The position numbers were made by a program, and so were the translations under genes. A stretch of 64,000 bases of DNA, taken from the NCBI GenBank assembly GCA_009829735.1, contig CM020620.1, forward strand, positions 12,769,420 through 12,833,419, read 5' to 3'. Source of the stretch: Pyropia yezoensis (taxonomy: Eukaryota > Rhodophyta > Bangiophyceae > Bangiales > Bangiaceae). Under the pieces are notes generated by a model. That model saw nothing but the letters and a program-made list of their open reading frames with translations. It searched no databases and was not told where the DNA came from. Shown piece by piece: positions 55,270-64,000 of this stretch. Within the stretch, counting starts at the first letter, position 1; each line of letters begins with the position of its first letter.

Positions 55270-55443
55270 CCATCCCGCAACGAATTTCAGGACTTTAAAC
55301 GCGTGTTTCACCTGATGGGGACGCTGGGTAGGAAAGCGCCGCACATGATCACCTACCTGTTCCCGGACCATGGCATTCCTGCAGACTACCAGCAGATGGA
55401 TGGAAACAGTGTCCACGCGTACAAGTTTATCAATGCAGCGGGG
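55270..55443 (+). pseudogene. Fragment of a haem catalase gene
   Basis: Within a plus-strand frame, about 56 residues match the catalase core: RNEFQDFKRVFHLMGTLGRK then HMITYLFPDHGIP, MDGNSVHAY and KFINAAG. This is the catalase segment H-x2-T-x-L-x(2)D-x-GIP ... M-x-G-x3-H ... NA-x-G, roughly one tenth of the enzyme. Catalase splits H2O2 to water and oxygen. The frame before it is a (GGC)n-type Gly/Ala low-complexity stretch. After it the conserved continuation is replaced by GPGGASRRRRDGQ and a stop, so the active-site His and haem Tyr regions are missing. I read it as a broken-off gene piece. An exon of a scattered gene is less likely because no other catalase motif was found nearby. Confidence 0.65.
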
Positions 55444-55645
55444 CCCGGTGGCGCCAGCCGACGCAGGCGTGACGGTCAGCCACGCAATCAACACCCACCA
55501 GTGTGAGCTACCACCGAGCATGGTGGAGACATAAGAGAAAACCGAAGAGAGATTGTCAGAGCACAAGAAAACAAAGCAATCGCGGGGGGCGGGGGGGAAA
55601 GCGGCACAACCAGGGCGGGCTGGAAGTGCACGCCGCGCTCAGCGC

Positions 55646-58600
55646 TTACCTCACAGGTGGGCCGCCCTGCTCTGAGCGTGGGAGCCCACCTCTCCGGTCC
55701 GCCCGCCGGCCCGCCGCAGGGGGCGATGTCGCGGCGCCCACGTCGGGCACCGCCACGGCGGCGACGTCAGGTACGGCCGCGGGGGCGGCGGCGTGGCCGC
55801 CGCGGCGGCCGCCGCCGCCCGGCACCCCGTCTGCTGGTGGCAGTGGCGAGGGGCGGCCGCCCCCGACGCCGCTGCCACCGCCGGCGCCGCCAACCCCACC
55901 CCCACTCCCACCACCGAGAGGGCCAGGCGCGGCCGAAGAAAAGACGCCCTGCGCAAACGTCACGGGCGGTACGGTCACGACGGTACCCTCGGGGAGGGTG
56001 CCGGCAGGGAGGGCCATCGCTGGCGCTGCCGATGGGTGGAGGGACGGCAGATGGCCCGTAGGGGCGGCTGTCCCCGCGGCGGCGGCGGCCGCGGCGGCGG
56101 CTGCCCGAGCCAGCCGCCGCCGCTTGCGCCGAACGACCGCCGCGGAAAAGCGCGCATCAGCGGTCCAGTCAAAGTTCTCGTACTTGATCGTCACGGAAGG
56201 CGCGTCGCCTCCACCCGTGCCGCCGCCGCCTGGGGAGACCGCCGCAGCCAAGGCAGACGCAGACGGGCTCTCCCCGCCACCGCCGCTGCCGACGCCGGCC
56301 AGGCCGCCGCTGCTGCTGCTGGCGCCTACCCTGCCACCGCCGCCGCTGAGGCCGCCCATGCCAAGTCCCACAGAGCTGGAGGAGCTGCGACGCAGCAGCC
56401 CGTCAGCAGCGCCAGCCGCCACGTCCGCGGAAGAGCTCGCTGCGGCAGGCCCACCTCCCCCAGCCAGCGCTGGAGACGCTGGTGGCACGCCATCCACCAG
56501 AGACAACAGCGCAACGCGCAACTCGTCCCGCACGTACCGCGCAATCCACCGAAGTAGCGGCCCGGTGCCACGGGGAAAGTCCACCGCGTACCAACAAAAG
56601 ATGCGGGGCACTCGCACCACCCGGGCTTCCACGTCTACGCTGACCGCCACGTCCAGAAAGTCCGAGGTGGCCTCATCCAGGAGGGCCTCTACGTCCTCGC
56701 CCTCCAGAATCCGAACAGGCGGGTCAGACACGGTGCCGGCGCTGATGACAAAATGGATGCGGCCGTCGCGGCGGCCGAGCACGTAGGCAGTCCGCGGGTC
56801 ACCCACCCGCAGCTGCTGCAAGAACTTGAGCATGGGCGGCCGCGCATTACCCCGCAAGACGCCGTGCTCAATATCGTCCAGCGTCCAGTCCGTGCCGCCG
56901 ACACGGTAGGAGAGGGTGCGAAAGAAGACCCACCGCCGAAGCAGCGTTGCTGGCGGACCGTACACCGCGTGCGCGTGGAGGACGAGCGTGTTGTAAACAT
57001 TGGCAAAGAAAGCCAAGCGCTCGTCGTGATTGAGCGGCAACAAGTCTACCCGCTGCAGCTCTGCGGTGGCCACGGCAAACGCACGGAAGGAAGCCGACGC
57101 ACGCAGGCGGTTGTAATCGACGTCATCCGAGCCTTCCAGCACAATACTGCCGCCGCGGCGGGCGGACGCATCCCCATTTGCACCGTCAGCCGCCATTGAG
57201 GGGGACCCCGCAGCAAGGTTGAAAACGGGCGAGACACCCACCGCTGCCAGCGCGCGAGTGCCCATGAGGCCCGCCGACCCTGCGACCGAAGCACCAGCGC
57301 CTGCCCCACCTCCATCCCCTCCTCCTATCAGAGGGGTGGCGTCCCGGCTGCCACCTGCGCTGCCCGAGCCCGCTGGAAAGGCCCGTGGCGAAGGCCCGAC
57401 GGGCAAGACGCTTGGGAAGATTGCTCCCGGGCCTAGCGCCACCGAGCCCCCCGCCGCCCCGTGGTGAGCGCCTTCGGATGTGCCACTCAAATGGGTAAAG
57501 CTGGTCATCCGCGCCATCGGTGGCGACGGGTCGATGTCTCTGGCGAGTCCACCTGGGACGAGCCCCTCCGGGCCGCCCGGTCTTGGAATACTGCCCAAGG
57601 CGGGGGGGGACGGCTGCAGTGCGGTGGGTAGTTGGGAGGAGGGTACCTGCTGGGGCGCCGCTTCTGTCGGCACCACAGGTGCCGATGCCCCCGCCGCAGC
57701 GACAGGCGGTGCCGGTGAAGGTGCCGGAGCCGACGGGGAGGAAAGGATCGACGATGGATGCGGAAGACCAGTTAAGGCGGCCATGGCCGCCGCCGCCGCG
57801 GACAGCCCCCCCCCCATGCCGCTGCCTGGCCGCACAACCTCATGACGTACCTGCCCCGCGGGAGTGTGCGGGGAGGCCGAGCCTGGAGCCACCCCCCCCG
57901 CCGCGGCGGTGGCCACCGCGAGCGCCCCCTTGCGATTATCCTCACAGATGAGAGCGATGGCGGTGAGAAGGTCCACCGACACGTCCACCGCATGGCGGGG
58001 CCGTCGATCCACGCCCCACACGCGCTTCATGTTGAGAACAGACGACTCGTCGTCCTCCTGCCAGCGATAAAAGAAGTATTCATCCGCAAATGGCTCCGAG
58101 TGGGTGACGTGGTGCACGAGACCCGCGTCCATGAGGCGCTGGCCGACCTTGACCGCCTCGGGGCGGGTGCCCACGCCCAGGTTCTCCATCATCCACGTGA
58201 CAGCCTCGGAGCCGACAAAGCACTTCGTGTAGGTCATGACCCGCCAGCGGCGGTCCGCCACAGCCACCCCTGTGTCAGGCGCACGCATCCGCGCGTAGAC
58301 GTTCTCAAAGTCCGACATGGCAAACGGGTCCCCGCTGCCGCCAGGAAAGGCGCCGTCCGCGGCGTCGCCCCCCCCACCGGGCCTGCCCGGCACCATGCCA
58401 TCCGCCCCGGGAAACCCATCCGCCGACGCACCCGCCCTGCCGGCAGCCACGCCCCCAACCCCCGCCCCCCCCCCCGATCGGAGGGCAGCCCACGGCCACG
58501 AGCCGCCTGCCGGTGGGAGGCGGTCACCCCCGCTGCCTCCCGCAGATGGAATCAGGGCGCTCGCCGTTGCCAGCGGCGGGCGCACCGCCGCCGCCGCCGC

Positions 58601-58717
58601 CGCACGGCGCTCAGAGAGGACCAACAGCGGCGACCGGGAGGCGGCCGCGGCGGCGTCGTAGTCCGGCACCACCTGCTCTTCGTTGGCCTTGCGCTTTCGA
58701 GGCAGCGAGGAAGACAT
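55646..58717 (-). CDS. DEP domain - DUF547 protein
   Basis: A 1,023-aa protein. The N-terminus carries a basic PRKRK (possible nuclear signal) and low complexity. Residues about 140-225 form a DEP domain (YTKCFVGSEAVTWMMENLGV, GQRLMDAGLVHHVTHSEPFADEYFFYRW). Residues about 530-742 form DUF547 (LLPLNHDERLAFFANVYNTL, LHAHAVYG, FFRTLSYRVGG, HFVISAGTVSDPPVRI, VRVPRIFCWYAVDF), closed by IKYENFDWTADARF. The DEP-DUF547 pair is a known architecture in algae, plants and oomycetes. DEP domains link signalling proteins to membranes or GPCR/Rab partners; DUF547 is uncharacterised but may be a papain-like fold. The linkers are Gly/Pro-rich. Oddity: the stop lies in the sequence AG|GTAAGC, a perfect splice donor, so a further C-terminal exon is possible. 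Confidence 0.85.
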   Translation of the reverse strand: MSSSLPRKRKANEEQVVPDYDAAAAASRSPLLVLSERRAAAAAAVRPPLATASALIPSAGGSGGDRLPPAGGSWPWAALRSGGGAGVGGVAAGRAGASADGFPGADGMVPGRPGGGGDAADGAFPGGSGDPFAMSDFENVYARMRAPDTGVAVADRRWRVMTYTKCFVGSEAVTWMMENLGVGTRPEAVKVGQRLMDAGLVHHVTHSEPFADEYFFYRWQEDDESSVLNMKRVWGVDRRPRHAVDVSVDLLTAIALICEDNRKGALAVATAAAGGVAPGSASPHTPAGQVRHEVVRPGSGMGGGLSAAAAAMAALTGLPHPSSILSSPSAPAPSPAPPVAAAGASAPVVPTEAAPQQVPSSQLPTALQPSPPALGSIPRPGGPEGLVPGGLARDIDPSPPMARMTSFTHLSGTSEGAHHGAAGGSVALGPGAIFPSVLPVGPSPRAFPAGSGSAGGSRDATPLIGGGDGGGAGAGASVAGSAGLMGTRALAAVGVSPVFNLAAGSPSMAADGANGDASARRGGSIVLEGSDDVDYNRLRASASFRAFAVATAELQRVDLLPLNHDERLAFFANVYNTLVLHAHAVYGPPATLLRRWVFFRTLSYRVGGTDWTLDDIEHGVLRGNARPPMLKFLQQLRVGDPRTAYVLGRRDGRIHFVISAGTVSDPPVRILEGEDVEALLDEATSDFLDVAVSVDVEARVVRVPRIFCWYAVDFPRGTGPLLRWIARYVRDELRVALLSLVDGVPPASPALAGGGGPAAASSSADVAAGAADGLLRRSSSSSVGLGMGGLSGGGGRVGASSSSGGLAGVGSGGGGESPSASALAAAVSPGGGGTGGGDAPSVTIKYENFDWTADARFSAAVVRRKRRRLARAAAAAAAAAAGTAAPTGHLPSLHPSAAPAMALPAGTLPEGTVVTVPPVTFAQGVFSSAAPGPLGGGSGGGVGGAGGGSGVGGGRPSPLPPADGVPGGGGRRGGHAAAPAAVPDVAAVAVPDVGAATSPPAAGRRADRRGGLPRSEQGGPPVR

Positions 58718-59516
58718 GGTGAGGGTCCGCGGCGGGCCACCCGAAGGGCGGGTGCCGGCAGGACGGAAGTAGCGTCAAGACGGGCCGTGAACCACAACAA
58801 ACAGCAGTTAAGCGACAAAAAAAAGAGGCCTCAAACAGATGGGAAGAAAATGGGAGCAACTGATAGGAGAAAGGGGGGGAGAGAGAGAAGAGAAAAGGAA
58901 AAGGGGTAAGAGGCAAAATGTCAAAGGATGCCGCGGCGCGACCGCCGGTCTCGTATGCAGGCGGGTCGCCAAGCCGTGCACGCGGCTGCGGTCCGGCGTG
59001 GCTGGGCCGGGCGCCACCGCAGGGGCGAAGCTGGGCAGGGCTGTGGGGTCCGCTCGGGCGAGTCTGACTCAAAAGCTAATCAAGATAACAGATTCTGTAA
59101 ATCTCAAGATCTGGACTTTGGTATCCTGGAACTGTCTCGCACAGCAATTGGAAAGTGATTACAGGCTCCCCATCTTTCATGAGTACTGCGCATTGTGGTA
59201 GTGGGGGCTACCTCACCTGACAGTGGCCACTTCTGTCGAGCAATGAGCAATTGGACTGTCTTGTACAATGAAAATTTGGACTGTCACCGACGGTGCCTAC
59301 GACCGCTGGCGATCCGGGTGGCTTGGCACCGCTGGCGATCCGGGTGGCTTGGCACCGCGGGCACTTGGTGTGTTCACGCTCTTCCCGACGCTGGCGGACC
59401 CTGTCGAGTTGTTGATCGGTCGGGGCGCTCTGTCTGCCCTTCTGTGTTACGGGTGCTGGTTGCTTGCGCGCTCTGGCCTCCTCTTCCTGTTCCCCCATCA
59501 CCTTGAGTCTGCGGCC
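58718..59516. other. Divergent intergenic region
   Basis: Separates the divergent DEP-DUF547 and CCT-epsilon genes and should hold both promoters. Two direct 26-bp copies starting GCTGGCGATCCGGG lie at 59,305-59,330 and 59,331-59,356 in the CCT leader. The frame of CCT stays open upstream of its ATG, but that part is unlike any CCT. Confidence 0.6.
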
Positions 59517-61127
59517 ATGTCGCTAGCTTTTGACGAGTATGGCAGGCCGTTCATCATTGTGGAGGAGCAGGAGTCAAAGTCCCGCCTGAAGGGCATCGAC
59601 GCTCTGAAGGCCAACATTGCAGCTGGTCTGTCCGTTGCTCGCACACTTCGCACGTCGCTGGGCCCTCGGGGAATGGACAAGATGCTCCAGTCTCCCGACG
59701 GGGACATTACGGTCACCAATGACGGGGCCACCATCCTGGAGCAGATGGATGTGGAGCACCAAGTGGCTAAGCTCATGGTCTCCCTGTCCAAATCTCAGGA
59801 CGACGAAATTGGTGACGGTACAACGGGAGTTGTTGTGCTTGCCGGCGCGCTTTTGGAAGAAGCATCCAAGCTGCTTGACCGGGGCGTCCACCCGACTCGC
59901 ATCGCCGAGGGCTTTGAGGCCGCCTGCGAAGTGTGCATGCCTCGCCTGGAGGCCATTGCGGACACGGTGGATATTACCACCAATGGCCACGAGGAGCTGG
60001 TACAAACGGCTATGACAACCCTCAACAGCAAAATCGTGCACCGGATGAAGCGGGAGCTCGCCGACATCTGCGTGGAGGCAGTGCTCGCGGTTGCGGACCT
60101 GGAGCGCCGGGACGTGAACCTGGACTTGATCAAGTTGGATGGCAAGGCCGGTGGCAAGCTTGAAGAGACGAAGCTTGTCCAGGGCATCGTTATTGACAAG
60201 GACTTCTCGCACCCTCAGATGCCCAAGAGGGTGGAGGATGCCAAGATCTGCATCCTTACCTGCCCGTTCGAGCCGCCCAAGCCCAAGACTAAGCACAAGC
60301 TGGACATCGACACTGTGGAGCAGTACACCCAGATGCAGGAGGCTGAGGCTGCGTACTTCCGCGACATGGTTGCGGCCGTCAAGTCGTCGGGCGCCAACCT
60401 GGTCATCTGCCAATGGGGCTTTGACGACGAGGCCAACCACCTGCTGCTCAAATCGGAGCTGCCCGCTGTCCGGTGGGTGGGCGGCGTGGAGCTGGAGCTC
60501 ATTGCGCTTGCCACGGGCGGGCGGATTATTCCACGTTTCTCTGAGATCTCGGCGTCCAAGCTGGGCAAGGCCGGCGTCGTACGGGAGCTGTCGTTTGGCA
60601 CCACCCACGAGCACGTGATCGTCCTGGAAGGGTGTGCTGCGTCCAAGGCAGTAACCATCTACGTGCGGGGTGGAAACAGCATGGTGGTGGAGGAAGCCAA
60701 GCGCTCTATCCATGACGCCCTCTGCGTCGTGCGCAATCTCATTCGCGACTCGCGCATCGTTTATGGCGGCGGCGCGGCGGAGATTGCATGCTCCCTGGCT
60801 GTAACCGAGGCCGCCGAAGCGGTGACGGGTGTCGCGCAGTACGCGATGCGGGGCTTTGCCGACGCCCTTGACTCGGTGGCCATGGCGCTGGCGGAAAACG
60901 CGGGTCTCCAGCCCATCGACACGGTGACAGCGGTCAAGGCGGCGCAGGTGGCATCGGCATCCCCGCAGTTGGGCATTGACTGCCTCGGCTTGGGCACGAA
61001 CGACATGAAGGCGCAGAACGTGCGTGAGGCGCTCGCGTCCAAGCAGCAGCAGCTGCTCCACGCGACGCAGATGGTGCGGATGCTGCTCAAGATTGACGAC
61101 GTCATCAGCAGGGACGAGGACCCGTAG
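59517..61127 (+). CDS. CCT5: T-complex protein 1 subunit epsilon (CCT5)
   Basis: This 536-aa subunit of the cytosolic TRiC/CCT chaperonin, an ATP-driven double ring of eight different subunits, folds actin, tubulin and other proteins. The group II signature runs from the start: [10 protein letters not shown] (epsilon-specific), [42 protein letters not shown]. Next: the apical-domain passage [13 protein letters not shown], the stretch [16 protein letters not shown] typical of the epsilon subunit, [13 protein letters not shown], and [20 protein letters not shown] near the end. The length equals the animal subunit (541). The start ATG at 59517 has G at -3. Uninterrupted, with higher use of AAG/GAG and less GC-extreme sequence than its neighbours, consistent with strong expression. 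Confidence 0.96.
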   Translation: MSLAFDEYGRPFIIVEEQESKSRLKGIDALKANIAAGLSVARTLRTSLGPRGMDKMLQSPDGDITVTNDGATILEQMDVEHQVAKLMVSLSKSQDDEIGDGTTGVVVLAGALLEEASKLLDRGVHPTRIAEGFEAACEVCMPRLEAIADTVDITTNGHEELVQTAMTTLNSKIVHRMKRELADICVEAVLAVADLERRDVNLDLIKLDGKAGGKLEETKLVQGIVIDKDFSHPQMPKRVEDAKICILTCPFEPPKPKTKHKLDIDTVEQYTQMQEAEAAYFRDMVAAVKSSGANLVICQWGFDDEANHLLLKSELPAVRWVGGVELELIALATGGRIIPRFSEISASKLGKAGVVRELSFGTTHEHVIVLEGCAASKAVTIYVRGGNSMVVEEAKRSIHDALCVVRNLIRDSRIVYGGGAAEIACSLAVTEAAEAVTGVAQYAMRGFADALDSVAMALAENAGLQPIDTVTAVKAAQVASASPQLGIDCLGLGTNDMKAQNVREALASKQQQLLHATQMVRMLLKIDDVISRDEDP

Positions 61128-62281
61128 GGGCGGCGTGGCCCCGAGCAACGGTCTGCTCCGTTGGGTTGGGGTTCCTAGGGGAAGAGGCGAGGGTGGCTGC
61201 CGGGCAATCTTGTACCCGCTCGTGTGTGATAATGTTGCTGGTGTTTGTGGGTTTTTTGGACAGCCCCGCTCACGTTTGCGGCGGGGTGGCTTTGTGAGTT
61301 TGGGGAGGGGGGTGCCGGAAGGACCGCATCCGCTCCGTTTTCTTTATCTGTCCCCTATCGGTTTGAGTGAAAACCCCGTCACCCTGCCTTGGCAAGCAGC
61401 TCCCTGTGGACCGCGTCTGTGTGGGGTGCCTTCCATCGAACGGTCTCTCGAGCGATGGCCGCGACGTGCCCGGCGGAGGGGACCCGTGGTTAAGGACCCC
61501 GGGAGGGGTCCTCCGCCGGGGACCCGTGGTCGAGGACCCCTCCCGCCCTACCCCACATCCGTCCTTGCCGCGTTGCCTGCCGGGACTGACGGTGTGCATG
61601 GCCAGCACCACCGCCGCCCTCGTCGCCGCCGCCAGCCGCTCGCCTGTCGTCATAGCACCTCGCGCGGGCGTTGGCGCCCCCCCCCTCGCCCCTGCCGGCT
61701 GCCTTGGTCGCCGCCGCGCGCACTGGTGGGCCGCACGCACCCGCGCGCATCCGTCACGGCGCGTCCACCCCCACCACGTCCCTCCTGCCCTGCCCCTTGT
61801 CCTACCCTCCTACCCTCCCGCCGCACCACGACGACCGCCCACCGGGCCCACCACCCCACGACAAACGGTGCGACGGCGAGTGCATGCCGCGCGGCCGCGG
61901 TGGCGCACTTCACGCCGGCGAGGCGCCGGCCACCACCACGCAGACCCCCCCAACCGAGGAAAGGCCAGCGGAGGCCACCGTCACGGGATGCGCCGCGACC
62001 GGGAGCGGGCGCCGCTGCGAGCTGCGGGCACGCACGCCAACCCCCGCCCCCGCCGATCGCAAGGGTGAACCTCATCGATCAGGCGCGTGGCTATGTGACA
62101 CTTCCTTACATAGGGTAGGGGCCACGTGCCCCTGCTTGTTCTCTCAACAGCAACAGGCCCCCCAGACAGCACTGCTGCTGTCGGGAGAGCATGCGACCTG
62201 CCGGCAGGCGTGGGCACAGAGGGCCGGCTGCGCTCTCCTGCCGCCAGACCGCTGGAAGACAAAACAAGCACGAAAGCATCG
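61128..62281. other. Convergent intergenic region
   Basis: 3' region of CCT5 and of the lipase. Contains a duplicated GGACCCGTGGT segment (about 61,479 and 61,519) around the palindrome GGACCCCGGGAGGGGTCC (61,494-61,511). Otherwise GC-rich low complexity without a gene. Confidence 0.55.
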
Positions 62282-63810
62282 TCATCCCCGCCGCCGTTCC
62301 CCCCCCGCTTCAGCCGCCGCAGCAGCGTCGGCCGCGCCCCGCAGCGTGGTGATCATGGCGTCGAGCAGGTGGTCCGCTATCATCCGCTCGTGGGGCACCA
62401 CGTCGGTCAGGTCCCGCAAAAGGTCGCCACGAAAAACCGCCAGGCCACAGTCGCCGCCACGGTCACGGCCGTGCCCGTCGCTGCCGCCGCCGTCACCATG
62501 GCGGCCGCTTGCATCGCCACCACTGAATGACCCCGTGGCGCCCTCCAATTCCCTCGTGGGGCCGTCCGCCGATGTGGGGGGTGCCCCATCGGACGCGCTC
62601 TCGGGGGCCTCCGCCGCCGACACGGCGCCCGTCACGTGGACGAGCGCGCCCATTGGGTAGAGCTCCACCGCGCGTGCGTCGTCGAGGCGCCCTACGGCCG
62701 CGTCGACGGTGCCCGCGGTGGCCGCCTCCTCCTCCCGCTGCACCTCTGACGCCACCGTCGCTTTCGACCGCACACCGACGACCCCACCACCGCCGCCCCC
62801 GCCACCACCGCTGCTGTCGCCCCCGTCGCCGCCACGACCACCGTCAATGTCTTTTGCAGCGCCGTCGCCCCCCGCCTCCTCGGCGGAAGAGCCCGCCCAC
62901 GCAGCCGATACGTGCCGGGCGACGCCCTCTCTCACCGAGTCCCCCCCGCCCCCCCCCCAGCGAGCGTCGCGAGTGTTTCAGGGAGGCCCTGCAGCAGCCG
63001 TGCGCGGAGCTCCTCGCCCAGCTCCGCCGCTGCCACCGCCGAAGCGAGGCGGTCGAGGCTCGCCAGCGACAGCCGCGGCACTGCGTCGGCGCCACACACG
63101 ACCGCCGTCATGGCCGTAGCGGGCCGCGCCGACCACCGCGCCAGGCCCGCCGTCGCGACCGCGGCGGACCCGTAAGAGAGCACCTCGATGGCCACCGCGC
63201 CCGCGGCGGGCGCCGCCGCGCGGAGGCGCAGCGCGAGCAGCGACGCAACGGCGCCGCCCAGGCTGTGACCAACTACAAGTACGCCAGGCGGGGTGCCGCT
63301 CGCCGCCCGCGCGCGGCCGCCCCCCCGCGCTGCGTGGGCGGCCAGCAGGCGGGCGACGCGGGGCGCCAGCGCTGACGCAGATGCATCGTAGCCGGCGTGG
63401 ACGGCCACGCCCGGCGGTGACGCGGTCGGCCGCACGCTCGGTGCCACGACGCCCATGTGCAGGTTGGTGAGCACATCCCGCACGGACGCGGTGCCACGGA
63501 TGGCCACAAACGGGCGGCCGCCGCTGCGATGGTCGAGCCCGACAACGTAGGCGGGGCGCGCGACGGCAGGTAAGAGCTCTCCGCCAAGGAGGGTGACGCC
63601 GGGGGGTGGGACGGGGGGGCCCCCGCCGCCGCCGTCGAGGTTGCCGCTGTCGCCCAACAGGTAGGGAAGGTCCGCCAGCTCCGCGCCGCGTGCGAGGTGG
63701 GCGATGGTGGCGGCGGGCAACGCGGCGGTGGGGGACCGCTGGGGGGGGGACGTGGGCCGCAGTAGCATCAGCAGGCGCAAGCGGATGAGAAAATCCACCA
63801 GGCCTAGCTC
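62282..63810 (-). CDS. Class 3 (diacylglycerol-lipase-like) lipase, frameshifted, 5' end incomplete
   Basis: An alpha/beta hydrolase that should cleave an acyl ester of di- or triacylglycerol at a membrane. The first part (63810-62932) has the lipase_3 signs: VAIRGTASVRDVL (oxyanion region), VVGHSLGGAVASL with the nucleophile Ser, and VVCGADAVPRLS with the likely catalytic Asp. The second part (to 62282) lies one frame away and carries the C-terminal pieces LYPMGALVHV and VVPHERMIADHLLDAMI, which holds the likely catalytic His, as in sn1-specific DAG lipases. The break lies at the C-tract at 62,941-62,959; one base more there would join them. There is no ATG at the start. The frame begins at a good 3' splice site (pyrimidine-rich, CTCACAG|GAG at 63810), so at least one 5' exon lies upstream, maybe beyond the window. 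Confidence 0.75.
62941..62959. repeat. Poly-C tract at the lipase frame break
   Basis: Two C runs separated by one G. A one-base length difference here shifts the lipase frame; such tracts are slippage-prone in replication and sequencing. Confidence 0.8.
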
Positions 63811-64000
63811 CTGTGAGTAGATGGGAAGGGGAGGGGAGAGGGCAAGAGCGAAGATTCACAAGGGGTTAGAGAGTGCATGATGGGGTACGATAAGCTCAAA
63901 CGGACGAGCGAGCGTCAGAAGGGCTGCGCCACCAACTGCCGAGGGAATGCCGCGTGTCAAGCAGGCAACGAGGGGAGCGGAAGCCGCCGCCGTGGTCGAC
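63811..64000. other. Putative intron or upstream part of the lipase gene
   Basis: On the minus strand this ends in a pyrimidine-rich 3' splice site. A matching donor and upstream exon could not be fixed within the remaining bases. Confidence 0.4.

Overview
The window looks like nuclear DNA of a GC-rich eukaryotic alga. The best fit is a bangiophyte red alga of the Porphyra/Pyropia type (inference, about 0.7). The reasons are: mostly intronless, Ala/Gly/Pro-inflated genes of clearly eukaryotic families; a purine-biosynthesis enzyme with a plastid-transit-like leader; and two nuclear-type tRNA genes interrupted in the D-loop and T-loop. Such ectopic tRNA introns are established for the red alga Cyanidioschyzon merolae. 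All family calls rest on motifs read by eye; no search was run.

Layout. 1-5.3 kb: gene-poor, with a 462-bp TIR element, tRNA-Lys(CUU) with a D-loop insert, tRNA-Leu(CAG) with a T-loop insert and a 115-bp MITE. 5.3-20.5 kb: a gene-dense GC-rich block with a secreted Cu/Zn superoxide dismutase, a small Cys-rich membrane or secreted protein, a PurE-PurC fusion, a TRIP4/ASC-1-like zinc-finger protein, cullin-4 and a three-exon Cys/His-rich protein of unknown function. 21-43 kb: an AT-richer repeat domain with an IS630/Tc1-type transposase broken by one stop, a 455-bp satellite array with an alternating A/B structure, second copies of the TIR element and the MITE, a decayed Ty3/gypsy chromovirus pol, and a gag-like remnant on the opposite strand. 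43.5-64 kb: a second gene block with the second-largest subunit of RNA polymerase I, the ribosome-assembly GTPase BMS1 in convergent orientation, a catalase gene fragment, a DEP-DUF547 protein, chaperonin CCT-epsilon and a class-3 (DAG-lipase-like) lipase frameshifted at a poly-C tract.

Most recognised genes are housekeeping: ribosome production (RPA2, BMS1), protein folding (CCT5), ubiquitin ligation (CUL4), ribosome quality control or transcription co-activation (TRIP4-like) and purine synthesis (PurE-PurC). They alternate in strand without operon logic. The most unusual signals are the two differently disrupted tRNA genes 1.2 kb apart, the SOD with its zinc loop expanded by an acidic insert, the dimeric satellite, and the retroelement whose two in-frame TAA stops fit C-to-T decay.
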